DNA of 64,000 nt, taken from CBDDGJ01 sp965199285. GTDB lineage: Bacteria; Pseudomonadota; Alphaproteobacteria; RS24. The notes beneath the pieces were generated by a model. That model was not told the origin of the DNA and did not search any database. It saw only the letters and a list, made by a program, of their open reading frames with translations. The stretch covers positions 62,001 through 126,000 of the forward strand of contig OZ240687.1 in NCBI GenBank assembly GCA_965199285.1. Reading direction: 5' to 3'. Positions 35,163 to 42,395 of the stretch are shown piece after piece (within the stretch, counting starts at the first letter, position 1; each line of letters opens with the position of its first letter). The position numbers were made by a program, and so were the translations under genes.

Positions 35163-35597
35163 ATGAACCAATTTGACAGCAATCCACCATCGCCTTTTGT
35201 CCCAAGTGTGAAACGAGGACCGTTTACCACCCATAATGGACCATGGTTTCATTGGGCAAAAGATGACCAATTTCGCCAAGGCGTGCGCTTGCAGGAGCGG
35301 CATTGCAATAGTCAAGGGATTGCGCATGGGGGTTTTTTAAGTGCCTTTGCCGATGGCTTATTGGCAACGGCAATTTTTCGTGCCAAGGGGCGGCCATCAG
35401 TGACGGTGCAGCTTACCACAAATTTCCTAAAACCCGCGCAAGCCGGTGAGTGGTTGCAAGGCACGGGGCAAGTGACACGGATGACGCGGTCGCTGGTGTT
35501 TGTGGAAGGGCGCGCTTGGATTGGCGAGGATGAAGAGATACCACAATCAGATTGGGTGTTTACAGCGCAAGCGGTCTTTCAGCAACGAAGAAAATAG
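35163..35597 (+). CDS. PaaI-like hotdog-fold thioesterase
   Basis: 144-aa acyl-CoA thioesterase of the 4HBT/PaaI type. The hotdog signature NSQGIAHGGFLSAFADGLLATAIF near residue 48 and SVTVQLTTNFLKPAQAGEWL near 78 are typical; HGG with the downstream aspartate (ADG) is the likely catalytic group. Substrate is unknown. It sits 13 bp after the sirtuin gene and may be co-transcribed with it. A 13-bp imperfect tandem repeat starts at its stop codon. Confidence 0.82.
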   Translation: MNQFDSNPPSPFVPSVKRGPFTTHNGPWFHWAKDDQFRQGVRLQERHCNSQGIAHGGFLSAFADGLLATAIFRAKGRPSVTVQLTTNFLKPAQAGEWLQGTGQVTRMTRSLVFVEGRAWIGEDEEIPQSDWVFTAQAVFQQRRK

Positions 35598-35622
35598 GGG
35601 AAAGAAATAGGGTGAAGAAATA
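35597..35622 (+). repeat. 13-bp imperfect tandem duplication at a stop codon
   Basis: Units 35597–35609 (GGGGAAAGAAATA) and 35610–35622 (GGGTGAAGAAATA) match at 11 of 13 positions. The first base belongs to the TAG stop of the thioesterase gene. Confidence 0.55.
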
Positions 35623-35654
35623 AGGGAAAATCCTGAAACTTCCCCTTGCGAAAG

Positions 35655-35674
35655 CGGCTATTTTCGGCTATTCC
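35655..35674 (+). repeat. 10-bp tandem duplication upstream of tRNA-Pro
   Basis: CGGCTATTTT (35655–35664) and CGGCTATTCC (35665–35674) share their first eight bases. It lies in the short gap ahead of the tRNA gene. Confidence 0.5.
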
Positions 35675-35726
35675 CTGTGGCGATAAGGCTTATAAAGGGT
35701 TACCCTTTTTTCGCACATATTCTGTT

Positions 35727-35803
35727 CGGGGCGTAGCGCAGTCTGGTAGCGCACCTGGTTTGGGACCAGGGGGTCGGGAGTTCGAATCTCTCCGCCCCGA
35801 CCA
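35727..35803 (+). tRNA. tRNA-Pro (anticodon TGG)
   Basis: A full cloverleaf of 77 nt with encoded CCA: acceptor CGGGGCG pairs with CGCCCCG, D arm GCGCAGTCTGGTAGCGC, anticodon stem CCTGG/CCAGG around loop TTTGGGA (anticodon TGG), and T arm GGGAGTTCGAATCTCTC. The methyltransferase/nuclease pair starts 82 bp downstream, which makes this tRNA a candidate insertion site, although I see no second copy of its 3' end within the window. Confidence 0.98.
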
Positions 35804-35884
35804 TTTTCTAGTTGGTGATCGTTATTTTATATAAAAGATTTGACGGCATAGTGCGGATCCCTATAAATATATTATTAGGGGCTT

Positions 35885-36742
35885 ATGGATATTCAATTAA
35901 AACCTAGCAAGACAAGCTTTATTGCAGATGATCAGGAAATCACAACTGAAAGGATCTCTGCGCGTCCATTTGTTAAATGGGTCGGTGGCAAACGTTCGAT
36001 ATTACCGTTACTGATTGAAAGATTGCCGGAAAGCTACAATGCTTATCATGAATGCTTTGTTGGTGGCGGGGCTTTATTCTTTGAATTACAGCCGGATAAG
36101 GCTGTTTTGGCAGATGTAAATTTTCACCTTACAAAGACTTATCAGGCAATCAAAACTGATGTTGAAGCAGTTATAAAACTGCTAAAACACCATACCAAGA
36201 AGCACAATAAAACCTATTACCTTGCGGCTAGAGAATTGCTTTCAGAGGAAACCGATACAATTAAAATTGCGGCATGGTTTATATATTTGAACAAAACCTG
36301 CTATAATGGGCTTTACCGAGCTAACAGGTCAGGTAAATTCAACGTGCCCATGGGGAGCTATAAAAACCCTGCAATCTTGGATGAGGAGAATCTAAGAAAC
36401 GCATCCCACATATTGCAAACTGCAACCATACAGCAGCAGCCCTTTCAGAATACCAAAATAAAAAAAGGTGCTTTTTATTATTTGGATCCGCCTTATCATA
36501 AAACCTATGACGGCTATAATGGGCAAGGCTTTGGCGATGATGAGCATCAAAACCTTGCGGCATTATGCCATAGCATTGATAAGGCAGGTGGCTATTTTAT
36601 GTTGTCAAATTCCAATACCGAATTTGTTAAAGATTTGTATAAGACATATAATATAGAGCATATACTTGCGTCTCGTTCTGTTTCTTGCAAGTCTAATCAG
36701 CGAGGGAAAGAAAATGAGTTACTCATCCGGAACTACGAGTAG
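35885..36742 (+). CDS. DNA adenine (N6) methyltransferase, Dam/D12 class
   Basis: Methylates adenine in DNA. Class-alpha order: SAM-binding FVKWVGGKRSILPLL near residue 29, the family segment NKTCYNGLYRANRSGKFNVP near 140, and catalytic DPPY near residue 204 (YLDPPYHKT). The NxTCxNGLYR element is shared by Dam, DpnM and T4 Dam, so GATC or a near variant is the likely target (inference). Length 285 aa. It overlaps the next gene by 29 bp, the usual sign of a linked methyltransferase–nuclease pair. Base use looks more AT-rich than in neighbouring genes. Confidence 0.9.
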   Translation: MDIQLKPSKTSFIADDQEITTERISARPFVKWVGGKRSILPLLIERLPESYNAYHECFVGGGALFFELQPDKAVLADVNFHLTKTYQAIKTDVEAVIKLLKHHTKKHNKTYYLAARELLSEETDTIKIAAWFIYLNKTCYNGLYRANRSGKFNVPMGSYKNPAILDEENLRNASHILQTATIQQQPFQNTKIKKGAFYYLDPPYHKTYDGYNGQGFGDDEHQNLAALCHSIDKAGGYFMLSNSNTEFVKDLYKTYNIEHILASRSVSCKSNQRGKENELLIRNYE

Positions 36743-37214
36743 TGGGAGTAAAGCCAATAAAACAGGCAATGAGCTGGAATGGTTTGTCGAAAATACTTTA
36801 TTGAGGCGTGGTTATACGGAATTTCAAGGAAATAAAAAACAAGCATTTGCTAACCGTAATTCTATAAGCGGTAAGCAATATATTAAACAGCTTCATGTCG
36901 GCGATTCTATATATGAAACCAAACGCAAGGTTGATTTTTTCATAGTGAATAAAAATAAATATCCAGATGGCTTCATTATAGAATGTAAATGGCAGCAATC
37001 CGCAGGAACGACTGATGAGAAATATCCTTTTTTACTATTTAATATTCTTAAAACTGGCGTTCCGACAGTAATATTACTCGACGGGGGTGGTTACAAACCT
37101 GCAGCAGAAGCATGGTTAAAAAATCAAGCAAATAAGAAAATCAATCGTGCTTTATGGCACGTTTGGAATATGGCTGAATTTAGAAAAGAAGTTAATAATG
37201 GCTTTTTAGGCTAA
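36714..37214 (+). CDS. PD-(D/E)XK-type endonuclease, probable partner of the adjacent methyltransferase
   Basis: 166-aa protein not recognised as a named enzyme. It shows KRKVDFFIVNK near residue 75 followed by DGFIIECKWQ near residue 90: an acidic residue on a strand, then E-x-K and a glutamine, the core of the PD-(D/E)XK nuclease fold. TTDEKYPFLLFNIL follows. The N-terminus is serine/glycine rich (SYSSGTTSSGSK). The start ATG at 36714 lies inside the methyltransferase gene in another frame, so the two are coupled. Likely the restriction half of a small type II system; a repair-type nuclease remains possible. Confidence 0.65.
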   Translation: MSYSSGTTSSGSKANKTGNELEWFVENTLLRRGYTEFQGNKKQAFANRNSISGKQYIKQLHVGDSIYETKRKVDFFIVNKNKYPDGFIIECKWQQSAGTTDEKYPFLLFNILKTGVPTVILLDGGGYKPAAEAWLKNQANKKINRALWHVWNMAEFRKEVNNGFLG

Positions 37215-37228
37215 CTTCACATGTCCCG

Positions 37229-37699
37229 CTAACTTGGATCATAGGGGATTGATGAGTGGTGCAGTTGGATACGTAATTTACCTGCTGCATCTTTCATATA
37301 GCCGAAGGTAAATTCCACCTTTGTTTCTTCATCACTATCCGCAGGGGTGAAATAATAATTGCCCATGGCGACGGCAAAACCGTCATTTATAATAATATCC
37401 TGCTCGCCAAATCGGGCTTTTGACCATGGCTTAATCGCAAAGCCGGTATCTTCCAAAATCGTACCGCCGACAAAATAAGAGAGCGCATCATCAAAGCTCG
37501 GGCGGAACTGTTTTTCTGCCGCCAGCGTGGGCTTAAACAACACTTTGCCCTGTTCATAAGCATATAGATCGTTAATATGCTGGATGGCGCGTGCCTTATA
37601 ATCACCTTTATCGATAAAGGTTTGGCTAATCGCTTCAATGCCATCTGCCCATGCTTTTTGCGCTGCTAGCACTTCGTCTTTACTGATATTGCCGCTCAT
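37229..37699 (-). CDS. NTF2/cystatin-like fold protein (COG4875-like)
   Basis: 156-aa soluble protein. The pattern VLAAQKAWADGIEAISQTF, then NDLYAYEQGKVLFKPT, DALSYFVGG, FAVAMGNYYFTP and the end LRIQLHHSSIPY matches a SnoaL/NTF2-like family of unknown function whose members are sometimes labelled phosphoribosyl-AMP cyclohydrolase without evidence. No catalytic residues can be named. ATG codons at 37702 and 37699 are adjacent; AGGAGG at 37705–37710 is better spaced for 37699. It is convergent with the nuclease gene. Confidence 0.7.
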   Translation of the reverse strand: MSGNISKDEVLAAQKAWADGIEAISQTFIDKGDYKARAIQHINDLYAYEQGKVLFKPTLAAEKQFRPSFDDALSYFVGGTILEDTGFAIKPWSKARFGEQDIIINDGFAVAMGNYYFTPADSDEETKVEFTFGYMKDAAGKLRIQLHHSSIPYDPS

Positions 37700-37819
37700 C
37701 ATTGCCTCCTAAAACCTAATAATCAATCGTTTCTATTTACACATATTCAATATTTTGTACAAGCCGCTGTAATATATACGCCATGATTATGGTGGTGATA
37801 ATTTATTTTAGGGCAGACG

Positions 37820-38644
37820 ATGGCATCAGATTCGCATATAAGATGTGTTATGGAGTTTTCAATCGGCATATTAAGCTGGAAGGGCTATGATAGTCTGGCG
37901 GCGGCGCTTGCGACCTATGAAGAAAATGGCTTGCATAAACTCACCGATACGCGCCTTCTTTGTTTGCCTGAAGCCGAACAAGCAGGGCGCGATTTGGCAA
38001 AAAAATATGGCTATGAGACGCATTGCCCAAAGCAAAATCTTGGTATTTATGGCAATTTCAAAGCGATGGCAGCGGCTTTGCCGGCGGGGCCGGTTCTCTT
38101 GCTGGAAAATGATTTGCCGTTGATTGAGGCTGAAAAAACAGTTTTATTTCAGATTAATTATGCCCTCACATTATTACAACGCCCTGATATTATTAAAGTA
38201 CGGTTACGCTCGCGCCATGATCCGGGTGAGGATTTTACCACTTATGACAAATATTTACGGTTGTGGCGGCCGGATGATAAAATTGCAATGCTCAAACGCT
38301 GGCTTCACCCCCGAAAAGCGCAAAAGCTGATTGGAACCTCGATTTATGCCGATGCCGCCCCCGCGCGACGCCATCCAAGATGGATTGAAGATGTAGGCAG
38401 AGGCTTTTATGCGGCGCCCACCAAAGTGCTGAGTTGGACAAATCAATCGATTTTGATCGATCGGGATTTCTTCCTTAATACCATTCTCGCGCAAGCGGGT
38501 AGGGTACGGGCGGGGCGGCTTTATAATGGCTTTCGGAATATTGAAACGCAGCTTAATCGACGGTGGTGGCGGCAGCAGGATTGGAATATTGCCGTCGCAC
38601 CAGGTCTGTTTACGCATCGCCGCTTGTCGCATCGGGGTTATTGA
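37820..38644 (+). CDS. Glycosyltransferase-like protein
   Basis: 274-aa protein that reads like a GT-A fold transferase: FSIGILSWKGYDSLAAAL at the start (beta-alpha-beta), LLCLPEAEQAGRDLAKKYGY, NLGIYGNFKAMAAAL near residue 75, then LLLENDLPLI near 92, where END takes the place of the DxD metal site. The C-terminal part is rich in Arg and Trp (NRRWWRQQDW). No signal or membrane helix is seen and no surface-polysaccharide genes lie nearby, so acceptor and sugar are unknown. The start may be 37820 or the ATG at 37850. Confidence 0.6.
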   Translation: MASDSHIRCVMEFSIGILSWKGYDSLAAALATYEENGLHKLTDTRLLCLPEAEQAGRDLAKKYGYETHCPKQNLGIYGNFKAMAAALPAGPVLLLENDLPLIEAEKTVLFQINYALTLLQRPDIIKVRLRSRHDPGEDFTTYDKYLRLWRPDDKIAMLKRWLHPRKAQKLIGTSIYADAAPARRHPRWIEDVGRGFYAAPTKVLSWTNQSILIDRDFFLNTILAQAGRVRAGRLYNGFRNIETQLNRRWWRQQDWNIAVAPGLFTHRRLSHRGY

Positions 38645-38711
38645 TCGATTTTATCCGCTTGACCCGTTTCATCTTTTTTGTAACTCTAATAAACCTAAGC
38701 GGGAGGATGGT

Positions 38712-39719
38712 ATGAAAAACATTTTTTATATTTTGATTGGATTTATAATTGCCGGTGGTCTTTTTTGGGGCGGTAAGGATTATTTGTTTGCCCCGAATAC
38801 AGGGCAACAAGGGAATATATCGATACAGACCGATAATACAAATACTGGTGATGACTGGTTTGAACGTCCCTTTGGGCCAGATGACACATTGGGGGCGTTG
38901 AATTATTTAACGCCCGAAAAAGCAAAACAGGCTGCCGCACTGGTAACCAAGGGCAAAGTTTATGAAATGGGGATGATAACGGGACGCAATACACCAGCCT
39001 ATCCGCCGCGCAAATATAATATTGTTGTGCACCAGCTTGGCGATGGTACGGGTCATCCTTTGGGAAGCAATCAGGCGGTTTCGAATGATGATACGGTGAT
39101 GACGGCGATTGGGATTGGCTCACAAATTGATGGGCTTGGGCATTTTGGTCGCGCTCACAAATATTATAATGGTTTTGCGGCGGCAGAGGTGGTAACGCCG
39201 GCGGGGCTTACAAAATTTGGGATTGAAAATCTAAAAGGTATTGTAACGCGCGGGGTGTTATTGGATATGACAAAAATATTCGGGCAAGACCCTCTGCCAG
39301 CCGGTACAGCCTATACGGAAGAGCATATTAAGCAGGCTGAAGCCACGCAAGGGGTTACGATTGAGCAAGGTGATGTGGTGATTTTGCATAGCGGGTTTTT
39401 ACAAGCCACCAAAGAGGCGACAGAGCTTATTCCCGGTGAACCTGGTTTGGGTGTTTCGGGGGCGCATTATTTAGCCAAAAAAGGTGTCGTTGCTATTGGT
39501 GCTGATAGTTGGGCGCTGGAAGCCTTACCTGGTGAAAATCCACAGGAATTATTTCCAGTTCATCAAATTTTGCTGACCAAATATGGCGTTTATATCCTCG
39601 AAAATATGGTTACAGAAAATCTGGTTGCGGATGAGGTCAATGAATTTATGTTTACACTTGGTGTGCCGCGTTTGGAAGGTGCGGTGCAGGGGATTATTAA
39701 TCCGCTTGCGATCCGCTGA
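38712..39719 (+). CDS. Membrane-anchored or exported cyclase family hydrolase
   Basis: Cyclase/kynurenine-formamidase fold metal hydrolase (335 aa) with an N-terminal hydrophobic segment (NIFYILIGFIIAGGLFWGG) that should anchor or export it. The metal motif HxxTHxDxxxH appears as IGSQIDGLGHFGRAH near residue 137, with the first histidine of the pair replaced by glutamine; VVILHSGFL near 225 and GADSWALE near 258 are also family features. The substrate cannot be told. The longer open frame runs into the preceding gene; ATG at 38712 has a GGGAGGATGG site. Confidence 0.75.
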   Translation: MKNIFYILIGFIIAGGLFWGGKDYLFAPNTGQQGNISIQTDNTNTGDDWFERPFGPDDTLGALNYLTPEKAKQAAALVTKGKVYEMGMITGRNTPAYPPRKYNIVVHQLGDGTGHPLGSNQAVSNDDTVMTAIGIGSQIDGLGHFGRAHKYYNGFAAAEVVTPAGLTKFGIENLKGIVTRGVLLDMTKIFGQDPLPAGTAYTEEHIKQAEATQGVTIEQGDVVILHSGFLQATKEATELIPGEPGLGVSGAHYLAKKGVVAIGADSWALEALPGENPQELFPVHQILLTKYGVYILENMVTENLVADEVNEFMFTLGVPRLEGAVQGIINPLAIR

Positions 39720-39804
39720 ATATAAATAGAGGCTTGAAAAAAAGATTAAACCTCTGCATAAAGCAGCTGTTATAGAGAGTGACGTTTATCAAGAAAGGGT
39801 GTTC

Positions 39805-40110
39805 ATGAGTGCCAGAATCTATCGTCCCGCCAAAACGGCTATGTCTTCGGGAACTGCAAAGACACAAAAATGGGTGCTAGAGTTTGTCGCCCAAAAACCC
39901 CGTACCAAGGATACGCTTACGGGGTGGAATAGTGCGGCTGAAACCCAAACCCAAGTGCGCTTAAAATTTGATACGCTCGAGGCCGCTCAACAATATGCGC
40001 GGCAAAATGGTTTGGCGGTGCGGGTTGATCATCCGCATGAACGGCAGCATACGCCAAAATCTTACAGCGATAATTTCCGCCATGACCGGCGTTCCGCTTG
40101 GACGCACTAA
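39805..40110 (+). CDS. NDUFS4-like complex I accessory protein
   Basis: 101-aa protein of the ETC complex I subunit conserved-region family, the bacterial counterpart of NDUFS4 (18 kDa), an accessory subunit of NADH:quinone oxidoreductase found in alphaproteobacteria and mitochondria. It begins ARIYRPAKTAMSSGTAKTQ and has KWVLEFV and GWNSAAETQTQVRLKFDTLEAAQQYA, all typical; the C-terminal RHDRRSAWTH matches the usual NF…R.PWTH-like end. It stands alone just before tRNA-Arg, as in many relatives; the nuo operon is not in this window. Confidence 0.9.
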   Translation: MSARIYRPAKTAMSSGTAKTQKWVLEFVAQKPRTKDTLTGWNSAAETQTQVRLKFDTLEAAQQYARQNGLAVRVDHPHERQHTPKSYSDNFRHDRRSAWTH

Positions 40111-40121
40111 GATGTTTAATC

Positions 40122-40198
40122 GCGCCCGTAGCTCAGCTGGATAGAGCAACGGCCTTCTAAGCCGTAGGTCGCAGGTTCGAATCCTGCCGGGCGCGCCA
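40122..40198 (+). tRNA. tRNA-Arg (anticodon TCT)
   Basis: Complete 77-nt cloverleaf with encoded CCA: acceptor GCGCCCG pairs with CGGGCGC, D arm GCTCAGCTGGATAGAGC, anticodon stem ACGGC/GCCGT around CTTCTAA (anticodon TCT), T arm GCAGGTTCGAATCCTGC. Its last six bases, GCGCCA, are the first six of a 22-bp tandem repeat that continues downstream. Confidence 0.98.
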
Positions 40199-40265
40199 GC
40201 TTTCAAAATATGCCGCGCCAGCTTTCAAAATATGCCGCGCCAGCTTTCAAAATATGTCGCGCCAG
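40193..40265 (+). repeat. 22-bp tandem repeat starting in the 3' end of tRNA-Arg
   Basis: Three full units at 40193–40214, 40215–40236 and 40237–40258 (GCGCCAGCTTTCAAAATATG plus CC or TC) and the first seven bases of a fourth at 40259–40265. The first unit begins with the final bases of the mature tRNA, so every later copy carries a duplicate of the tRNA CCA end. Only one substitution separates the three units, so the expansion is recent or maintained. Confidence 0.95.
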
Positions 40266-40271
40266 TTTTTC

Positions 40272-40922
40272 TTATGGCGTCCCAATCACCGATATAACCG
40301 GTTCGCGGTTACGATAATGATTATCCCATTTTTGTATGTGCGTGTGATTAGCCGTCAAATCCCTATCGGTAAAGCGCATGAAATTCAAACCCGCTTGTAA
40401 GGTGCAATCGGCGGGGCTGGCTTTCGCGCCACATAAAAAGGGGCGACCGTCCGACAATATAGTATCGAGATAGTCAAAAGCTGGTTGCATCCGCGCTTCT
40501 AACGTCTCCGCTCGCTTAAGGTCAGAGGGAAAGCCGATCGGGGAATCATAGACATGTACCCACTCACCAAGATAGTTCGTCAGTCTTATCTCGCAAATCC
40601 GTTCCATGTCACGCTGCTTGGCGCGTTGTAATGGATCATCATCAAATAGTCGCGCGGTCGGAATTATATCTTCTAAATAATCTATAATCGCCCGTGATTC
40701 CAGAATATAGTCGCCCGTCTCGGTTTCCAGAACAGGCAGAGAGCCAAACGGGTTGCGCGCGAGATGTTCAGGCGTTCGATGCTGTGCCTTATGCGTATTG
40801 ATAATGATTTGTTCAATTCCCATATCCGCGCCCCCCTTATCCGCATTTTGGGCTTGGCGTTCAGCAATATAGAGCATCACTTTAACCGGATTGGGCGCGA
40901 GGGGAACCATATAAAGTTTCAT
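40272..40922 (-). CDS. Glutathione S-transferase family protein
   Basis: 216-aa protein with an N-terminal thioredoxin fold and C-terminal helical domain. KLYMVPLAPNPVKVMLYIAE opens the first domain, NPFGSLPVLETETGDYILESRAIIDYLED near residue 57 is the glutathione-binding stretch with the cis-proline and the ES pair, and PFLCGAKASPADCTLQAGL near 165 is the C-terminal N-capping motif. The frame runs upstream into the regulator, but ATG at 40922 with AAGGAAATA is correct. It starts 1 bp after the HxlR-type gene, so it is probably under its control. Confidence 0.88.
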   Translation of the reverse strand: MKLYMVPLAPNPVKVMLYIAERQAQNADKGGADMGIEQIIINTHKAQHRTPEHLARNPFGSLPVLETETGDYILESRAIIDYLEDIIPTARLFDDDPLQRAKQRDMERICEIRLTNYLGEWVHVYDSPIGFPSDLKRAETLEARMQPAFDYLDTILSDGRPFLCGAKASPADCTLQAGLNFMRFTDRDLTANHTHIQKWDNHYRNREPVISVIGTP

Positions 40923-40923
40923 G

Positions 40924-41433
40924 TCATATTTCCTTTTGTTCCTTAAATCTGTCTTCAAGCCGTGTCTTGAAACTAGGTGAAATATGCTTGCCGGGAACCA
41001 ATATTGTATCTTGTGGAGATATAATATTACCCGTTTCATCAACTGCGCATATATGGGTTGCTTTTATGCCCGTGGTTCGGCTGTGGGCAGCAACAATATG
41101 ACGACCGCTTATATGCTGCTCGCTCCACATCAGTAGAGACAGCATTACCGGCCATAAATCCCGCCCTTTGGCGGTGAGCGTGTAACGCGTTTCTCTACCA
41201 TCATTTTTGGTATCTTTATCGCTGGTTGTTTTTTGCAAAATATGGGCGGCGGTAAGCTGCGCCAGACGGTTTGCTAGAGTCCCGCGCGAGATATTAATAT
41301 TTTTTCTGAAACTCTCAAATTGTGATGTTCCATACATGGCTTCGCGGATGATTAACAATGTCCATCCATCACCGATTTCGGCTAGTGCTTGTGCGACGGG
41401 GCATTCGTGTTTAGAAAATTGTTGCATTAACAT
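40924..41433 (-). CDS. HxlR family transcriptional regulator
   Basis: Winged helix-turn-helix regulator of the HxlR/MarR-like group, which often senses reactive electrophiles or aromatic compounds through a conserved cysteine. HECPVAQALAEIGDGWTLLIIRE near the start contains that cysteine, followed by FESFRKNINISRGTLANRLAQL (recognition helix) and YTLTAKGRDLWPVMLSLL. A 60-residue C-terminal extension beyond the usual 110 aa carries HICAVDETGNI. TTG at 41451 is an alternative start; the ATG at 41433 is preferred. It is divergent from the SDR gene. Confidence 0.88.
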   Translation of the reverse strand: MLMQQFSKHECPVAQALAEIGDGWTLLIIREAMYGTSQFESFRKNINISRGTLANRLAQLTAAHILQKTTSDKDTKNDGRETRYTLTAKGRDLWPVMLSLLMWSEQHISGRHIVAAHSRTTGIKATHICAVDETGNIISPQDTILVPGKHISPSFKTRLEDRFKEQKEI

Positions 41434-41453
41434 TTTTAGCTTGCTTTCCAAAA

Positions 41454-41488
41454 TTATTAAGTTTATTTATTAGACTTATTTTATTAAG
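41454..41488 (+). promoter_or_regulatory. Candidate operator between the HxlR and SDR genes
   Basis: The AT-rich divergent gap has TTATTAAG twice (41454–41461 and 41481–41488) flanking an imperfect palindrome AAGTTTATTTATTAGACTT. Such paired sites between a regulator and a divergent target are usual for HxlR proteins. No binding site for this family member is known to me, so this is position-based. Confidence 0.3.
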
Positions 41489-41522
41489 AATGCAATTTGT
41501 TTTTGTGAATGGGAGAGAGAAA

Positions 41523-42293
41523 ATGGATAAGAAACCTGTATGTTTGATATTGGGTGCGGGCGCGGGAATTGGCGGTCATGTCGGGATGAAATTCGCGCAA
41601 GAAGGCTATCACACGGTGTTAGCGCGGCGCAGTGATGAAGAAGGGTTAAACAAGCTCGTCGACCAGATCAAAGCCGATGGCGGCAGTGCCAGCGGGCGGC
41701 TTATCAATGCAATAGAAGATAATGCGATAGAAGATTTAATCGTTGATATTGAAAAAAATGAAGGACCGATTGAAGTGGTGTTGTTTAACCTCGGCGCCCA
41801 ATTTGGCAATCGGACGTTGGAAGAAACACCCTATAAATTATTTGAATTGGGCTGGCGAATGACCAGCTTTGCGCTGTTTCGTTTGGCAAAAACGCTTGCC
41901 CCGATTATGGAAGCGCGCGGCGGCGGAAAAATTCTTGTAACCTCGGCAACCTCTGCCATGCGTGGCAATGCTGGGCAACATGCACATGCTGCGGCGATTG
42001 GCGGTCGGCGGCTGCTTTGTCAAAGCCTGAATGCAGAGCTTTCGATTAAAGGTATCCATATTTGCCATATTTATATTGATGCGCCGATTGAAGCTCCTGA
42101 TACAATCGGCAAATTGCTAGGCGAAGAGGCCTATCAGAAATTGCTGGAGGAAAAATCCAATGGTAAGGATGGTATGGTTATTCCGGCCAGAGTTGCGGAG
42201 ACTTATTATCATCTTGCCCACCAGCATCGCTCGGCGTGGAGCCATGAAGTCGATATCCGTCCCTTTTCGGAACAACCTTGGTGGAATAATTAG
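41523..42293 (+). CDS. Short-chain dehydrogenase/reductase-like protein lacking the YxxxK pair
   Basis: Rossmann protein of 256 aa with a glycine-rich ILGAGAGIGGHVGMKFA start and VTSATSAMRG near residue 140 (position of the catalytic serine). Where the YxxxK motif should be, the sequence reads GQHAHAAAIGGRRLL, with His for Tyr and Ile for Lys by alignment, so ordinary SDR chemistry is unlikely. FNLGA replaces the common NNAG. It may be a binding or altered-chemistry relative. GGGAGAGAGAAA precedes the ATG. A 15-bp duplication spans its stop, and the CoA-transferase gene follows 102 bp later. Confidence 0.75.
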   Translation: MDKKPVCLILGAGAGIGGHVGMKFAQEGYHTVLARRSDEEGLNKLVDQIKADGGSASGRLINAIEDNAIEDLIVDIEKNEGPIEVVLFNLGAQFGNRTLEETPYKLFELGWRMTSFALFRLAKTLAPIMEARGGGKILVTSATSAMRGNAGQHAHAAAIGGRRLLCQSLNAELSIKGIHICHIYIDAPIEAPDTIGKLLGEEAYQKLLEEKSNGKDGMVIPARVAETYYHLAHQHRSAWSHEVDIRPFSEQPWWNN

Positions 42294-42310
42294 GGGTGGA
42301 ATAATTAGTA
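42281..42310 (+). repeat. 15-bp tandem duplication across a stop codon
   Basis: Units 42281–42295 and 42296–42310 (GTGGAATAATTAG plus two bases) share 13 of 15 positions. The first TAG is the stop of the SDR-like gene; the second copy repeats the codons for the last residues and the stop in a different frame position. Confidence 0.85.
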
Positions 42311-42395
42311 AATTAGAAGGGGGATTATAAAGCCTCTGTTTACAGCCGCCGATTGCCGCATATGTGATAAAATCGCAAAAGCCTGAAGAGACATC

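Noticed and set aside
35727..37214. Integrative element with att sites at tRNA-Pro
   Set aside because: No integrase and no second copy of the tRNA 3' end were found within the window, so only a possible insertion site can be claimed.
40193..40265. CRISPR-like array
   Set aside because: The 22-bp units are directly adjacent with no spacers, and there are no cas genes.
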